A stretch of 64,000 nucleotides of DNA. It comes from an uncultured Candidatus Actinomarina sp. Lineage in GTDB: Bacteria; Actinomycetota; Acidimicrobiia; Actinomarinales; Actinomarinaceae. Location of the stretch: positions 180,191 to 244,190 of the forward strand of contig CACOBL010000001.1 of the NCBI GenBank assembly GCA_902625455.1. Reading direction: 5' to 3'. The translations under genes and the position numbers were made by a program. Below, one piece after another: positions 54,371 to 62,361 of this stretch. Each line of letters starts with the position of its first letter. Within the stretch, counting starts at the first letter, position 1. The notes beneath the pieces were generated by a model. The model saw only the letters and a program-made list of their open reading frames with translations. It searched no databases and was not told the origin of the DNA.

Positions 54371-55146
54371 GTATAAGAATTTAAGTATTCTCTGAACAAT
54401 AGTGGTTCGTCAGTAATAATTCCATCGCATCCTAAATCCAAACATATTTTAAGATTATCTATTGAATTCACCGTCCAAATGTGAAGTTGTAAGTTATTTA
54501 AATTACAAAAATTAACTAACTTTTTGGAATAAATTTGCATACCTTTCCATTTAAATGGAGCTTGCAAAGCCTGTACTTGAAAATTTCTTTTTTTTATCGG
54601 CAGAAATCTTGCAATTGCGTTTTCTCTAAAAGTTCCTGATGTAGCAATTTGACCCTTACTTTCATGTAAAAATTCATCAAGCCTTGATGGGCTAAATGAA
54701 GAAACTAGAACTCTGTTTTGTGCGTTTAATGACGAGACAATTTCTACAACTTTTTTTGCTAGACCTTCCTCTTTTAAATCAAGATTAAATTTTAAAACTT
54801 TACTCATCGATAAAGCATCCTCCAGTCTTACAAAAGTTGTTGTATAACCTAATAAGTTATTATTTTTGTAAAATTCGTATCCAGCATTAATATTCTTAAT
54901 TTCAGACCAATTGAAATCTTTTACTTTTCCTTCTACGTCAGTGGTTCTATTAAATGAATCATCATGGTGTAAAAATATTTCGCCATCTTTCGACATTCTC
55001 AAATCAGTTTCAAAATGCGTAAAACCTTCAGATATTACCATTTGAAGACCATGAAGTGTATTTTCAGGAACTATATTTGATCCGCCTCTGTGAGGAATAA
55101 TTAATGGTTTTTGACCATCAAAATAACTTTGGTTACCCAGAAACAC
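54367..55146 (-). CDS. glycerophosphodiester phosphodiesterase
   Basis: The enzyme hydrolyses glycerophosphodiesters to glycerol-3-phosphate and alcohols. In 259 residues the TIM-barrel motifs are IIPHRGGSNIVPENTL (catalytic His), FETDLRMSKDGEIFLHHDDSFNRTTD (metal Glu and Asp, second His) and a later LHIWTVNS and DGIITDEP. No signal peptide is visible, so it is cytoplasmic. The start overlaps tldE by 14 bp. Confidence 0.92.
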   Translation of the reverse strand: MFLGNQSYFDGQKPLIIPHRGGSNIVPENTLHGLQMVISEGFTHFETDLRMSKDGEIFLHHDDSFNRTTDVEGKVKDFNWSEIKNINAGYEFYKNNNLLGYTTTFVRLEDALSMSKVLKFNLDLKEEGLAKKVVEIVSSLNAQNRVLVSSFSPSRLDEFLHESKGQIATSGTFRENAIARFLPIKKRNFQVQALQAPFKWKGMQIYSKKLVNFCNLNNLQLHIWTVNSIDNLKICLDLGCDGIITDEPLLFREYLNSYT

Positions 55147-56458
55147 CGCCAGTGAAATTAAATTCTTTTAAATGAAGTTTAGGGACTGAGAGTATTCCCT
55201 CTCCAAATTCTGAATCAGAGTACCTTGAATGATTTCCAACTGAGTCGACATTCCCATTTGCTAATGCCGATATAAAGCTCTGTGTAAAGCGCAACCTTCC
55301 AACTGGCTTTGTTATTTTTCCATTTTCCACTAAGAATGAGCCATTTCTGTTCAAACCTGTAACTACTTGAGTTATTGGATCTAATACTCTGCAATACCAA
55401 AATTCATTAATATAAATTCCTTTTTTTACATCTGATATCATATCTTCAAAACTTTTATCTCCATTCACTAGCCTTACATTTGTGCCAATTCCTCCAAAGT
55501 TTTCACCCCAACCAAAAAGTTCATGAAATGTATTTTTCATACCAAGTTCGTTAGCTGTTCTTCTTGTATGAAAATAAGATTGAGGAACACCATTACTAAC
55601 AACATTCAAATTTAGCTTTTTTGAACCCGATGCATCTATTTTAAATCCTATTGAATCTGCATCTTCGGGAGTATCTACCAAATTAATTTTTTCATCGAAT
55701 TGTTGTTCTCCAATTATTATTGGACTCATTCCATCAATTTTACTTTTTGCATTAAAGCCATAAACTTCTAAGAAGACCAGTATTGTACTTACTGCTTCAT
55801 GTCCTAAAACAACTTCGTATTTTCCTGGATCAATATCGACTGGATTTTGTGAATCGGTAGCAAGTTTTGCTGCTTCAAACCCAGTAGTAAAACCTTCGAG
55901 AGAAGTCAAAGTTTTATCTCCTCTATGTGAAGATCCAGCAGAAGTATCAGTTCTAAAGATGCCATCTATAAATGCACTACTTGACGAGTCAGAGGAGTGC
56001 AATCCGTTGGAGTTCCAAACAAAGTAGTTATTGATATAAGTTGAACAATATCCAGCTGCATTCATACTTTTTCCTTCGTCAATAAATTCTTTAACAACTC
56101 TTGCCCTATCGTCCGGAGTTGATTCTTCAAGGTCTTTATATCCATCATAAGAATTAGATTTATCTGGCAGCCCTGACCAGCCCTTATCTACAGGGCTATC
56201 CTCCAAAGAATCTAGAGCTTTCTTAACAAATTCTCCTACGTCCTCAATAGCAGTCAGATTATTAGAGATTGTTGTAGTTTTTAAATCTTTGTGAATTGTT
56301 AAATAAATTTCTGCTGATTCTTCATCTACATTTTGATGAATTTGGGAATTAGCAAATCTTGTAAGTGCGCTTTTTGAATGCATTAATTTCAGCTCACACT
56401 CTATTTCGTCTGGAAGATTTTTTTTAACCTCATCGAGTAAGTCATCCCAAATTCTCAT
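55133..56458 (-). CDS. TldE/PmbA-type metalloprotease component
   Basis: TldE forms a heterodimer with TldD that degrades or matures peptides. The 441-residue protein shows the family fold parts LTRFANSQIHQNVDEESAEIYL near the N-terminus, VVLGHEAVSTILVFLEVYGFNAKS and GVPQSYFHTRRTANELG in the centre. It has no HExxH, as expected for TldE, because metal binding is done by TldD. It overlaps tldD by 4 bp. Length is normal. Confidence 0.9.
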   Translation of the reverse strand: MRIWDDLLDEVKKNLPDEIECELKLMHSKSALTRFANSQIHQNVDEESAEIYLTIHKDLKTTTISNNLTAIEDVGEFVKKALDSLEDSPVDKGWSGLPDKSNSYDGYKDLEESTPDDRARVVKEFIDEGKSMNAAGYCSTYINNYFVWNSNGLHSSDSSSSAFIDGIFRTDTSAGSSHRGDKTLTSLEGFTTGFEAAKLATDSQNPVDIDPGKYEVVLGHEAVSTILVFLEVYGFNAKSKIDGMSPIIIGEQQFDEKINLVDTPEDADSIGFKIDASGSKKLNLNVVSNGVPQSYFHTRRTANELGMKNTFHELFGWGENFGGIGTNVRLVNGDKSFEDMISDVKKGIYINEFWYCRVLDPITQVVTGLNRNGSFLVENGKITKPVGRLRFTQSFISALANGNVDSVGNHSRYSDSEFGEGILSVPKLHLKEFNFTGGVSG

Positions 56459-57891
56459 CCTCTAACTCCAATTCTTGTGTCTTTAAACCTCGCGGGTGAT
56501 GCTGGATGACCGGTATGTCCTACTTGGCTTGGTTGACCTTTTCCACAGTTTGGAGTTCCCCAAAATACCCACTCTTCTTCGCCAGCTAACATGTCCATAT
56601 TTCCCCAAAAAACTGGGGTTATTCCTGTATAGGTTGGATTTTTTACCATATCGATAATCTTTCCATTTTTAACTAGCCAGCCAACTTCACATCCAAACTG
56701 AAAATTTAATCTAATATCATCTATAGACCAAGACCTATTTGTTTCCATATAAACACCATTTTCAGTTGATTGAATTATTTCGTTTAATGAAGATGATCCT
56801 GGTAGCAAACCAACATTAGTCATTCTTACCATAGGTAGTCTGCCAAAACCATCTGCTCGAACCATCCCCCCGGGTTTAACTCCTGCGACAGCTGCACTAT
56901 CTCTCCCAGACAAAACTCCAGTCCAAATTCCTTCTTTAACTATATCTACTCTTTGTGCAGGCGTGCCTTCATCATCATACTTAAAGGTTGCAAGTGCACC
57001 CGGTAAGGTTGCATCAGCGATAATATTCATTAATTCTGAACCGTACTTATGTTGATTAAGTTTTTTTAATTCTAAATGTGATGTACCCGCATAGGCTGCT
57101 TCCCAACCAAGTATTCTGTCCAATTCAATTGCATGACCAACAGATTCATGAATTTGTAAAGCAAGCTGACTTCCCTCTAAAATTAAGTCCATTGTTCCCT
57201 CAGGGCATTGTGGCGCTACCAATAATCTTTGAGATTCCTCAGCTAATCTTTCAGTGTGGTTTTCAAATTCAAAACTCTTTATTACTTCCCAACCCCCTGT
57301 ACGATATTCGCCAAAGGATTGAGGGTATGAGCGAATTTGAGTTTCACCATCTCCAACCGCTAAAGATGAGATTCCTCCCCCAGACTCAATAATATTTTGA
57401 TAAATTTTATGTCCTTGGCTTGATGCAAACCATTTTTCAGTGTCCCAAAAATCTAATCTACCTGAAGCTCTTGAGCTTCCAAGTTTTTTCATTTGTTCAG
57501 TTGATTTCAAAAGCAAATCAACTTGATCAGTACTCGAGACAAAAAAAGGATTTTCTTCATGAGGAGTTGTGTAGCTATCTTCAATAACTGGAACATCTGC
57601 AAATGGAAGGTCTTCACCAGAAACCATAGAAGAAGCTTTAGCAATATGAAAAGCTTTAATACCAGCATTAATCAATGAAGATTTTGATAAATCATAAGTT
57701 GAGTAGAAACCCCATGAGGAACCAACTAAGGCCCTAATGCCTATACCTATTTTTTCTGATTCATTAAAATTTTCTACTTCACCGTTTTTTGCTGCAATAT
57801 TTCTTGATTTTGAAATTAAAATTCTAGCATCAGAGTATTTTGCTCCACTATTTACTGCAGAATCAATAGCTAATTCAAGATATTCAAACAT
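56455..57891 (-). CDS. tldD: TldD-type zinc metalloprotease component
   Basis: The catalytic half of the TldD/TldE protease. The 478-residue protein has the zinc motif HESVGHAIELDRILG (HExxxH at about 252-257), GTSHLELKKL, DDEGTPAQRVDIVKEGIW, and GGMVRADGFGRLPMVRMTNVGL, all typical. It precedes tldE by 4-bp overlap. TAAGCT ends 6 nt before the ATG and no Shine-Dalgarno is visible, so the operon mRNA may be leaderless. Confidence 0.92.
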   Translation of the reverse strand: MFEYLELAIDSAVNSGAKYSDARILISKSRNIAAKNGEVENFNESEKIGIGIRALVGSSWGFYSTYDLSKSSLINAGIKAFHIAKASSMVSGEDLPFADVPVIEDSYTTPHEENPFFVSSTDQVDLLLKSTEQMKKLGSSRASGRLDFWDTEKWFASSQGHKIYQNIIESGGGISSLAVGDGETQIRSYPQSFGEYRTGGWEVIKSFEFENHTERLAEESQRLLVAPQCPEGTMDLILEGSQLALQIHESVGHAIELDRILGWEAAYAGTSHLELKKLNQHKYGSELMNIIADATLPGALATFKYDDEGTPAQRVDIVKEGIWTGVLSGRDSAAVAGVKPGGMVRADGFGRLPMVRMTNVGLLPGSSSLNEIIQSTENGVYMETNRSWSIDDIRLNFQFGCEVGWLVKNGKIIDMVKNPTYTGITPVFWGNMDMLAGEEEWVFWGTPNCGKGQPSQVGHTGHPASPARFKDTRIGVRG

Positions 57892-57897
57892 GTCTTC

Positions 57898-57903
57898 AGC
57901 TTA
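57898..57903 (-). promoter_or_regulatory. -10 box of tldD (leaderless placement)
   Basis: TAAGCT on the minus strand, then GAAGAC, then the ATG at 57891. The six-base spacing equals that of clpC and the P450 gene. Confidence 0.4.
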
Positions 57904-57943
57904 ACAATGATGAATAAAGTTAAGGGAATTTCTTATGAAAAAA

Positions 57944-58999
57944 TTAAACTAAATCTTGTTCCCTAATTCCAAATGACGGATGTCTGAGTCGACAAAGAGC
58001 AAGTTTTTCTAATTGTCTGATTCTTTCTCTGGTTAAATCAAACTCTTCACCAATTTCTTCGAGTGTTCTAGGAACACCATCATAAAATCCATACCTCAAA
58101 GCAAGAATCCTGCCCTCTCTTTCAGGCAGTCTGCTAATACTATCACGTAAACTTTCGGCAACATCAAGATCTTGAACAATCAATGATGGGTCGCTTGCGT
58201 CTTCATCTTGAATAAAATCTCCGAGTTGTGCACCGTCTTCACCGACTGGCTGCTCTAAAGAAACTGTATCAGCAACACTTAAGGCAAGTTCAACTTTGTC
58301 TACACCAACACCTGCTTCTTTTGCAATTTCCTGAGGTTTTGGATCTCTACCTAACTCAGCTTTTAATTGTGCTTGTGCTGCTCTAACTGCTGCCATCGTG
58401 TCATGTAAGTGAACAGGAATTCTCACAGTACGAGATTTATCTGCTATTGCTCTTGTAATAGCTTGCCTAATCCACCAAGTCGCATAAGTTGAAAATTTAA
58501 AACCTTTTCTCCAATCAAATTTTTCAACTGCTCTAATTAAGCCTAGGTTACCTTCTTGAATCAAGTCTAGAAAATCAATTCCAGATGTGTTAGCGTATCT
58601 TCTAGCGTTGGCAACAACAAGTCTTAAGTTAGCTGTCAAGAAAGCATCTTTGGCCTCGGCGCCTTTCTTTCTGTCTCGTTTGAGTCTTATTTCGCCTTTT
58701 TTGTCTTTAAATTGTTTTTTATGAAGTTTAACTGAAGCTTTTTCTCCAGATTCAATTTTTTGTGCTAGTTCTACTTCTTGCTCAGCGGTCAATAGATCAA
58801 AGTTACCAATAGCGGTAAGGTACTGACTTACAAGATCTGTAGTGAGCTTTCCTTTATCATCAGCTAATTTTTTTGTAAGTGATTTTGCTTTTTCGCGAGC
58901 AGCTTTCTCCTGCTCAGGTGTTAATGTCGTATCTTCATTTGAAAAATCAACATCTTTAGCCTCAGGTTTTGGTTTTGAAGGTATTGTTTTAGTTACCAT
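57944..58999 (-). CDS. RNA polymerase sigma-70 factor, primary type
   Basis: A 351-residue group 1-like sigma factor (HrdB/SigA type). After a Lys/Asp-rich N-terminus, region 1.2 is [21 protein letters not shown] (about 66-86), region 2 is [21 protein letters not shown] and [20 protein letters not shown] (about 135-175), and region 4.2 has [30 protein letters not shown] near the end. The region 1.1 is short. Between region 1.2 and 2.1 there is a very basic insert (about 97-118). It is likely the housekeeping sigma factor. Confidence 0.92.
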   Translation of the reverse strand: MVTKTIPSKPKPEAKDVDFSNEDTTLTPEQEKAAREKAKSLTKKLADDKGKLTTDLVSQYLTAIGNFDLLTAEQEVELAQKIESGEKASVKLHKKQFKDKKGEIRLKRDRKKGAEAKDAFLTANLRLVVANARRYANTSGIDFLDLIQEGNLGLIRAVEKFDWRKGFKFSTYATWWIRQAITRAIADKSRTVRIPVHLHDTMAAVRAAQAQLKAELGRDPKPQEIAKEAGVGVDKVELALSVADTVSLEQPVGEDGAQLGDFIQDEDASDPSLIVQDLDVAESLRDSISRLPEREGRILALRYGFYDGVPRTLEEIGEEFDLTRERIRQLEKLALCRLRHPSFGIREQDLV

Positions 59000-59069
59000 C
59001 GTATTATTTGACTATCCCTCTTGTCATCTAGTTACAAAGGTGAAGTTTATAACCATGTTCAATTTAAAG

Positions 59070-59954
59070 CTAATTTATAGATAAATTATTTTTAGCCTTA
59101 TCCAAACTTACATATATATATGTAATCCATAGTAAATCAGCTAATGCAAGGTGAAAAATGCTCAAAAATAAAACAATATTTGATAAAACATTGGCAACTC
59201 CCAAAAATACAGCTGCAAAAATTAAAAATTTAAGAAAGTTTGTATTTATATCAAATTTTTTTTGAAGTTGTTTAGATTCAATGTAAAGAGCTATCGATAA
59301 AATAGTCGAAACTACTGGATGAAAAATTCTTAATCTAGTTAATACCTCGGAAGTTTTATCAAAATCATCTAAAAAACCTTCAATAAAAGAGGCACTTGGA
59401 TAAAGCACATCTGCGAGTGCTGTTATGGATCCAGTTGCTCCAGTAAGAAGAAAAAGAATAGATATAATAATAAAATTTCTATCCCAAAGATTTTTTATGC
59501 TATCCAGTTTATTTTCTAATATTTTAAAAAGAATGACATAACTTGCTAAAAGTCCAAATGTATTCACTAAGTGGATTGGTACTGCAACTATTCTTGGCAA
59601 AGAACTGTTTAAACCTACCCATTCAAATATTACAATTACCGCACCTATTAGGGCCTCAAATAATACAAAAAAGGTCAAGTAATTTGCTGCTCTTCTTGCA
59701 ATAATGCCTTTTTCTAATTTTCTAGAATTAACAAAAATATAAAGAGTAACAATTAATAAGATTCCACTTATACCTCTATGCGAAAATTCAATAATTTCTG
59801 AAGTATCCGAAAGACTTGGAATTATTCTTCCTTTACACGTTGGCCATGTTGCACCACATCCGTCTCCAGATCCTGTTGCTCGTACAAATGCACCAGCAAG
59901 AATTGACAGAACAGAAAGAACCAAACCAAGTTTTGTGTAGAAAAGTAATCTCAC
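59070..59954 (-). CDS. ctaA: heme A synthase, CtaA/COX15 type
   Basis: CtaA oxidises a methyl group of heme O to give heme A for aa3-type oxidase. In 294 residues there are about eight helices; GAFVRATGSGDGCGATWPTCKG (about residues 22-43) holds the Cys pair of the type with two Cys in the first outer loop, and EFSHRGISG supplies a heme-ligand His. Further His residues occur in VPIHLVN, IFHPVVS and IFHLALADL. Cytochrome oxidase genes are not in the window. It overlaps the HTH gene by 4 bp. Confidence 0.9.
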   Translation of the reverse strand: MRLLFYTKLGLVLSVLSILAGAFVRATGSGDGCGATWPTCKGRIIPSLSDTSEIIEFSHRGISGILLIVTLYIFVNSRKLEKGIIARRAANYLTFFVLFEALIGAVIVIFEWVGLNSSLPRIVAVPIHLVNTFGLLASYVILFKILENKLDSIKNLWDRNFIIISILFLLTGATGSITALADVLYPSASFIEGFLDDFDKTSEVLTRLRIFHPVVSTILSIALYIESKQLQKKFDINTNFLKFLIFAAVFLGVANVLSNIVLFLSIFHLALADLLWITYIYVSLDKAKNNLSIN

Positions 59955-60535
59955 AATAAATTGTCTATAAATAAGTTAAATGATTCCCAAAATAATTGAA
60001 AAAAACTGAAAGTAACTAAACCTAAAATAAATAGCAATCCTAAAGTTTTAAGACTTCTTGAAAAATAAAAACCTATTTGATTCTCATCATATATATAAGG
60101 TTGCTCTAAAACTTTCTGTGAAACTATATCTGTGTCTTCTTCAAAATAAAAATCATCTGTTATATTTTGAATTTCGTCATCAAATGTATACTCCGACGTG
60201 TTCTGGTGTTGTTTTTGAAATATATTTCTTAATTTATCAATTTTTGTATTTGTAATATCAATTTTTTCATTTTTTACTTTAAAAATCTCATCTTCTGCTG
60301 TATAAATTTGTTTGTTAGTTTTAGTATTAGATCCATAACCTACTAATGACTCAGTAATTTCAATACCCAGTAACCCTTCTAATGCATTAACTACTTTTGA
60401 TTCAATTGGAAAGCTAGTACCAGATTCCCATTGTTTAACTTCTTTCAGTTTTACACCAGTGAATGAAGCAATCTGCTTATTACTTAATCCTCTATTTTTC
60501 TTAAGTTCGTTAAACGTATTGTGAAAATTTTTCAT
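59951..60535 (-). CDS. helix-turn-helix protein with C-terminal membrane helix
   Basis: The 194-residue protein starts with an XRE-type HTH (about residues 9-58; LSNKQIASFTGVKLKEVKQWESG), followed by an acidic linker and a membrane helix near residues 164-185 with a short tail. This is the plan of RodZ-like proteins, but the exported domain of RodZ is lacking. A membrane-bound regulator is inferred. TAGAAT ends 8 nt before the ATG. It is divergent from tRNA-Sec and overlaps ctaA by 4 bp. Confidence 0.75.
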   Translation of the reverse strand: MKNFHNTFNELKKNRGLSNKQIASFTGVKLKEVKQWESGTSFPIESKVVNALEGLLGIEITESLVGYGSNTKTNKQIYTAEDEIFKVKNEKIDITNTKIDKLRNIFQKQHQNTSEYTFDDEIQNITDDFYFEEDTDIVSQKVLEQPYIYDENQIGFYFSRSLKTLGLLFILGLVTFSFFQLFWESFNLFIDNLL

Positions 60536-60587
60536 TACATTTAATTCTATTCAAATAATATTTTTTTATATAACTAGTCTTAATATT

Positions 60588-60679
60588 GGAGGTGAATGAG
60601 CGCCTGGTGGGCTCCACAGTCTTCAAAACTGTTGAAAGGTGTAAAAGTCTTTGGCAGGTTCGATTCCTGTCCACCTCCG
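60588..60679 (+). tRNA. selC: tRNA-Sec (anticodon TCA)
   Basis: The 92-nt gene has the size and parts of a selenocysteine tRNA. Acceptor GGAGGTG/CACCTCC, anticodon stem ACAGT/ACTGT around loop CTTCAAA (anticodon TCA, 60623-60625), a long variable arm (about 60632-60652), and T arm GCAGG-TTCGATT-CCTGT. The loop and T arm are nearly those of E. coli selC. The eighth acceptor pair is A-C, a mismatch. CCA is not encoded. Discriminator G73 is as expected. selA, selB, selD and a clear selenoprotein are not in the window. Confidence 0.9.
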
Positions 60680-60702
60680 CTAATTTATAGTTTTTTTGTG
60701 TT

Positions 60703-60708
60703 TAATAT
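60703..60708 (+). promoter_or_regulatory. -10 box of GroES-like gene (leaderless placement)
   Basis: TAATAT, then AAGAAA, then ATG at 60715. It is identical in sequence and spacing to the clpC element, and no ribosome-binding site is present. It would separate this gene's transcription from that of tRNA-Sec. Confidence 0.5.
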
Positions 60709-60714
60709 AAGAAA

Positions 60715-61041
60715 ATGACAGAAGAAAATACCTTAGATAATATAGATTTTGCACCGCCAGGATTTAAAGTTTCTCCTGGATGGAGAGTAGGTCATCTAAG
60801 AGAAGAAACCTTTACTAAATCTGGTTTATTAGTGCCAGCAGGTAGCGAAAAAACTTCCGAGGCTCTACCTCTAATTGATGTTGATTCTGGTAATCAATTT
60901 TGGGCAGTTGCAAGTGGTGCATGGAAATTTATATGGCCACCAACAGGAAAGGTTGTTTTAGCGGTAAGAGAATCTCAAATTATTGCTGAAGAGGAGATTT
61001 CAAATAAATCTGACAGTGGACAACTACCTATTATGAAATAA
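60715..61041 (+). CDS. GroES-fold-like small protein
   Basis: I cannot assign this 108-residue protein firmly. The order of segments resembles co-chaperonin GroES: a first strand GWRVGHLREETFTKSGLLVPAGSEK (about residues 23-47; compare the GroES mobile-loop region with T-K-S/G-G-I/L-V/L), a middle part, and VVLAVRESQIIAEEE (about 82-96), close to the GroES ending with ESDIxA. The central roof loop and the mobile loop hydrophobic tripeptide are altered. It lies directly before hflX, whose start follows its stop with no gap. Confidence 0.55.
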   Translation: MTEENTLDNIDFAPPGFKVSPGWRVGHLREETFTKSGLLVPAGSEKTSEALPLIDVDSGNQFWAVASGAWKFIWPPTGKVVLAVRESQIIAEEEISNKSDSGQLPIMK

Positions 61042-62361
61042 TTGAATCAAAGAAATAACCCCAACCAATCAGATAGAAAATTACTAACTGTATCCGATAG
61101 AGATATATTTGTATCAACTCAAAAAGCTTTACTGATAGGAATAATATTAAAAAATGAAATAAGAGCTGATAAAGAAGAATCTCTAAAAGAACTTATTAAT
61201 TTAGTAAAAACAGCTGGTTCAGATCCAACAATCATACAGACAAAAAGGGTTGAAAAAGTAGATCCTAAAACTTTTATTGGAAAAGGCTCTATTACTGAAT
61301 TAGTTGACATATCTGATGCAAATGACATAGATGTTGTCATTTTTGATTGCGAACTTACTCCAAATCAACAGAAAGAACTTAGATCACTTTTTAAATGTGA
61401 CGTAGTTGATAGAACAGGTTTGATTTTAGATATATTTGCATTACACGCTCAATCTAAGGAAGCAACGTTGCAGGTCGAACTGGCATTATCACTTTATTTA
61501 AAACCTAGACTAGCTGGCCTAGGTAAATCACTCAATCAACAAGGTGGTGGTATAGGTACTAGAGGTCCTGGTGAGACAAAGTTAGAAACTGATAGTCGTT
61601 TGATTGACAACAGAATCAATAAGTTAAAAAAAGAAATAAAAAAAGTTGGAAAACAAAGAGAAGTTCAATCAAGTTTTAGGAAAAAAAACAATACTCCACT
61701 GGTATCAATAGTGGGATATACAAATGCTGGAAAATCAACTTTGCTTGAAAAAATAACAGAATCTAAAACGTATGTGGCTAATGAATTATTTGCCACTGTA
61801 GATTCTCTTCAAAGAGAGTTAAAAGTAGATGATTTAAGCGAACCAATAATTATTTCTGATACTGTTGGTTTTATACAAAACCTCCCAACAACGTTAATTG
61901 ATTCATTTAAATCAACATTAACTGTGGTAAAAGACGCAAATCTACTTGTACATGTAGTTGATGCAGCATCTGCAATTCCAGAAATGCATATATCTACAGT
62001 TCACGAGATTCTCGAACAAATTGAATCAAATGTTGAAGAAATTTTAGTTTTTAATAAGATAGACAAAATTGACAAACCATCACAAAATTTTTTGCAAGAA
62101 AAATATGAAAGTGCAATTTTTGTTTCTTCTTTAAAACAAGTAAATCTTGATAATTTAATATCTGAAATTACTTACAAAATTTTCGGCAATTTAATTGAAG
62201 TTAAGCTTTTAACAAGCCCTCTTCATCTAGACTCGCTTCACAAGTTTTCAACAATCAAAAATGTAATTAATAAAGAAGATCAGCTAGAAGTTGATGTATC
62301 AATTAGAAATTATTATCTAAATAATTTAGTTGAAAAGGAAGTTGTTAAAATTCTCTCATGA
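61042..62361 (+). CDS. hflX: ribosome-associated GTPase HflX
   Basis: HflX binds 50S ribosomes and can rescue stalled or heat-damaged ones. The 439-residue protein has the N-terminal HflX domain (about 25-185; GKGSITELVD, FDCELTPNQQKELRS), then LGKSLNQQGGGIGTRGPGETKLETD, and the G domain with P-loop GYTNAGKST (about 226-234), DTVGFIQNLP and NKID. The start is TTG at 61042, next to the stop of the GroES-like gene. It overlaps gnd by 4 bp. Confidence 0.93.
   Translation: MNQRNNPNQSDRKLLTVSDRDIFVSTQKALLIGIILKNEIRADKEESLKELINLVKTAGSDPTIIQTKRVEKVDPKTFIGKGSITELVDISDANDIDVVIFDCELTPNQQKELRSLFKCDVVDRTGLILDIFALHAQSKEATLQVELALSLYLKPRLAGLGKSLNQQGGGIGTRGPGETKLETDSRLIDNRINKLKKEIKKVGKQREVQSSFRKKNNTPLVSIVGYTNAGKSTLLEKITESKTYVANELFATVDSLQRELKVDDLSEPIIISDTVGFIQNLPTTLIDSFKSTLTVVKDANLLVHVVDAASAIPEMHISTVHEILEQIESNVEEILVFNKIDKIDKPSQNFLQEKYESAIFVSSLKQVNLDNLISEITYKIFGNLIEVKLLTSPLHLDSLHKFSTIKNVINKEDQLEVDVSIRNYYLNNLVEKEVVKILS

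Noticed and set aside
60588..60679. UGA-reading tRNA-Trp (genetic-code change)
   Set aside because: The 92-nt length, long variable arm and T arm are those of tRNA-Sec, not of a 75-76-nt tRNA-Trp.
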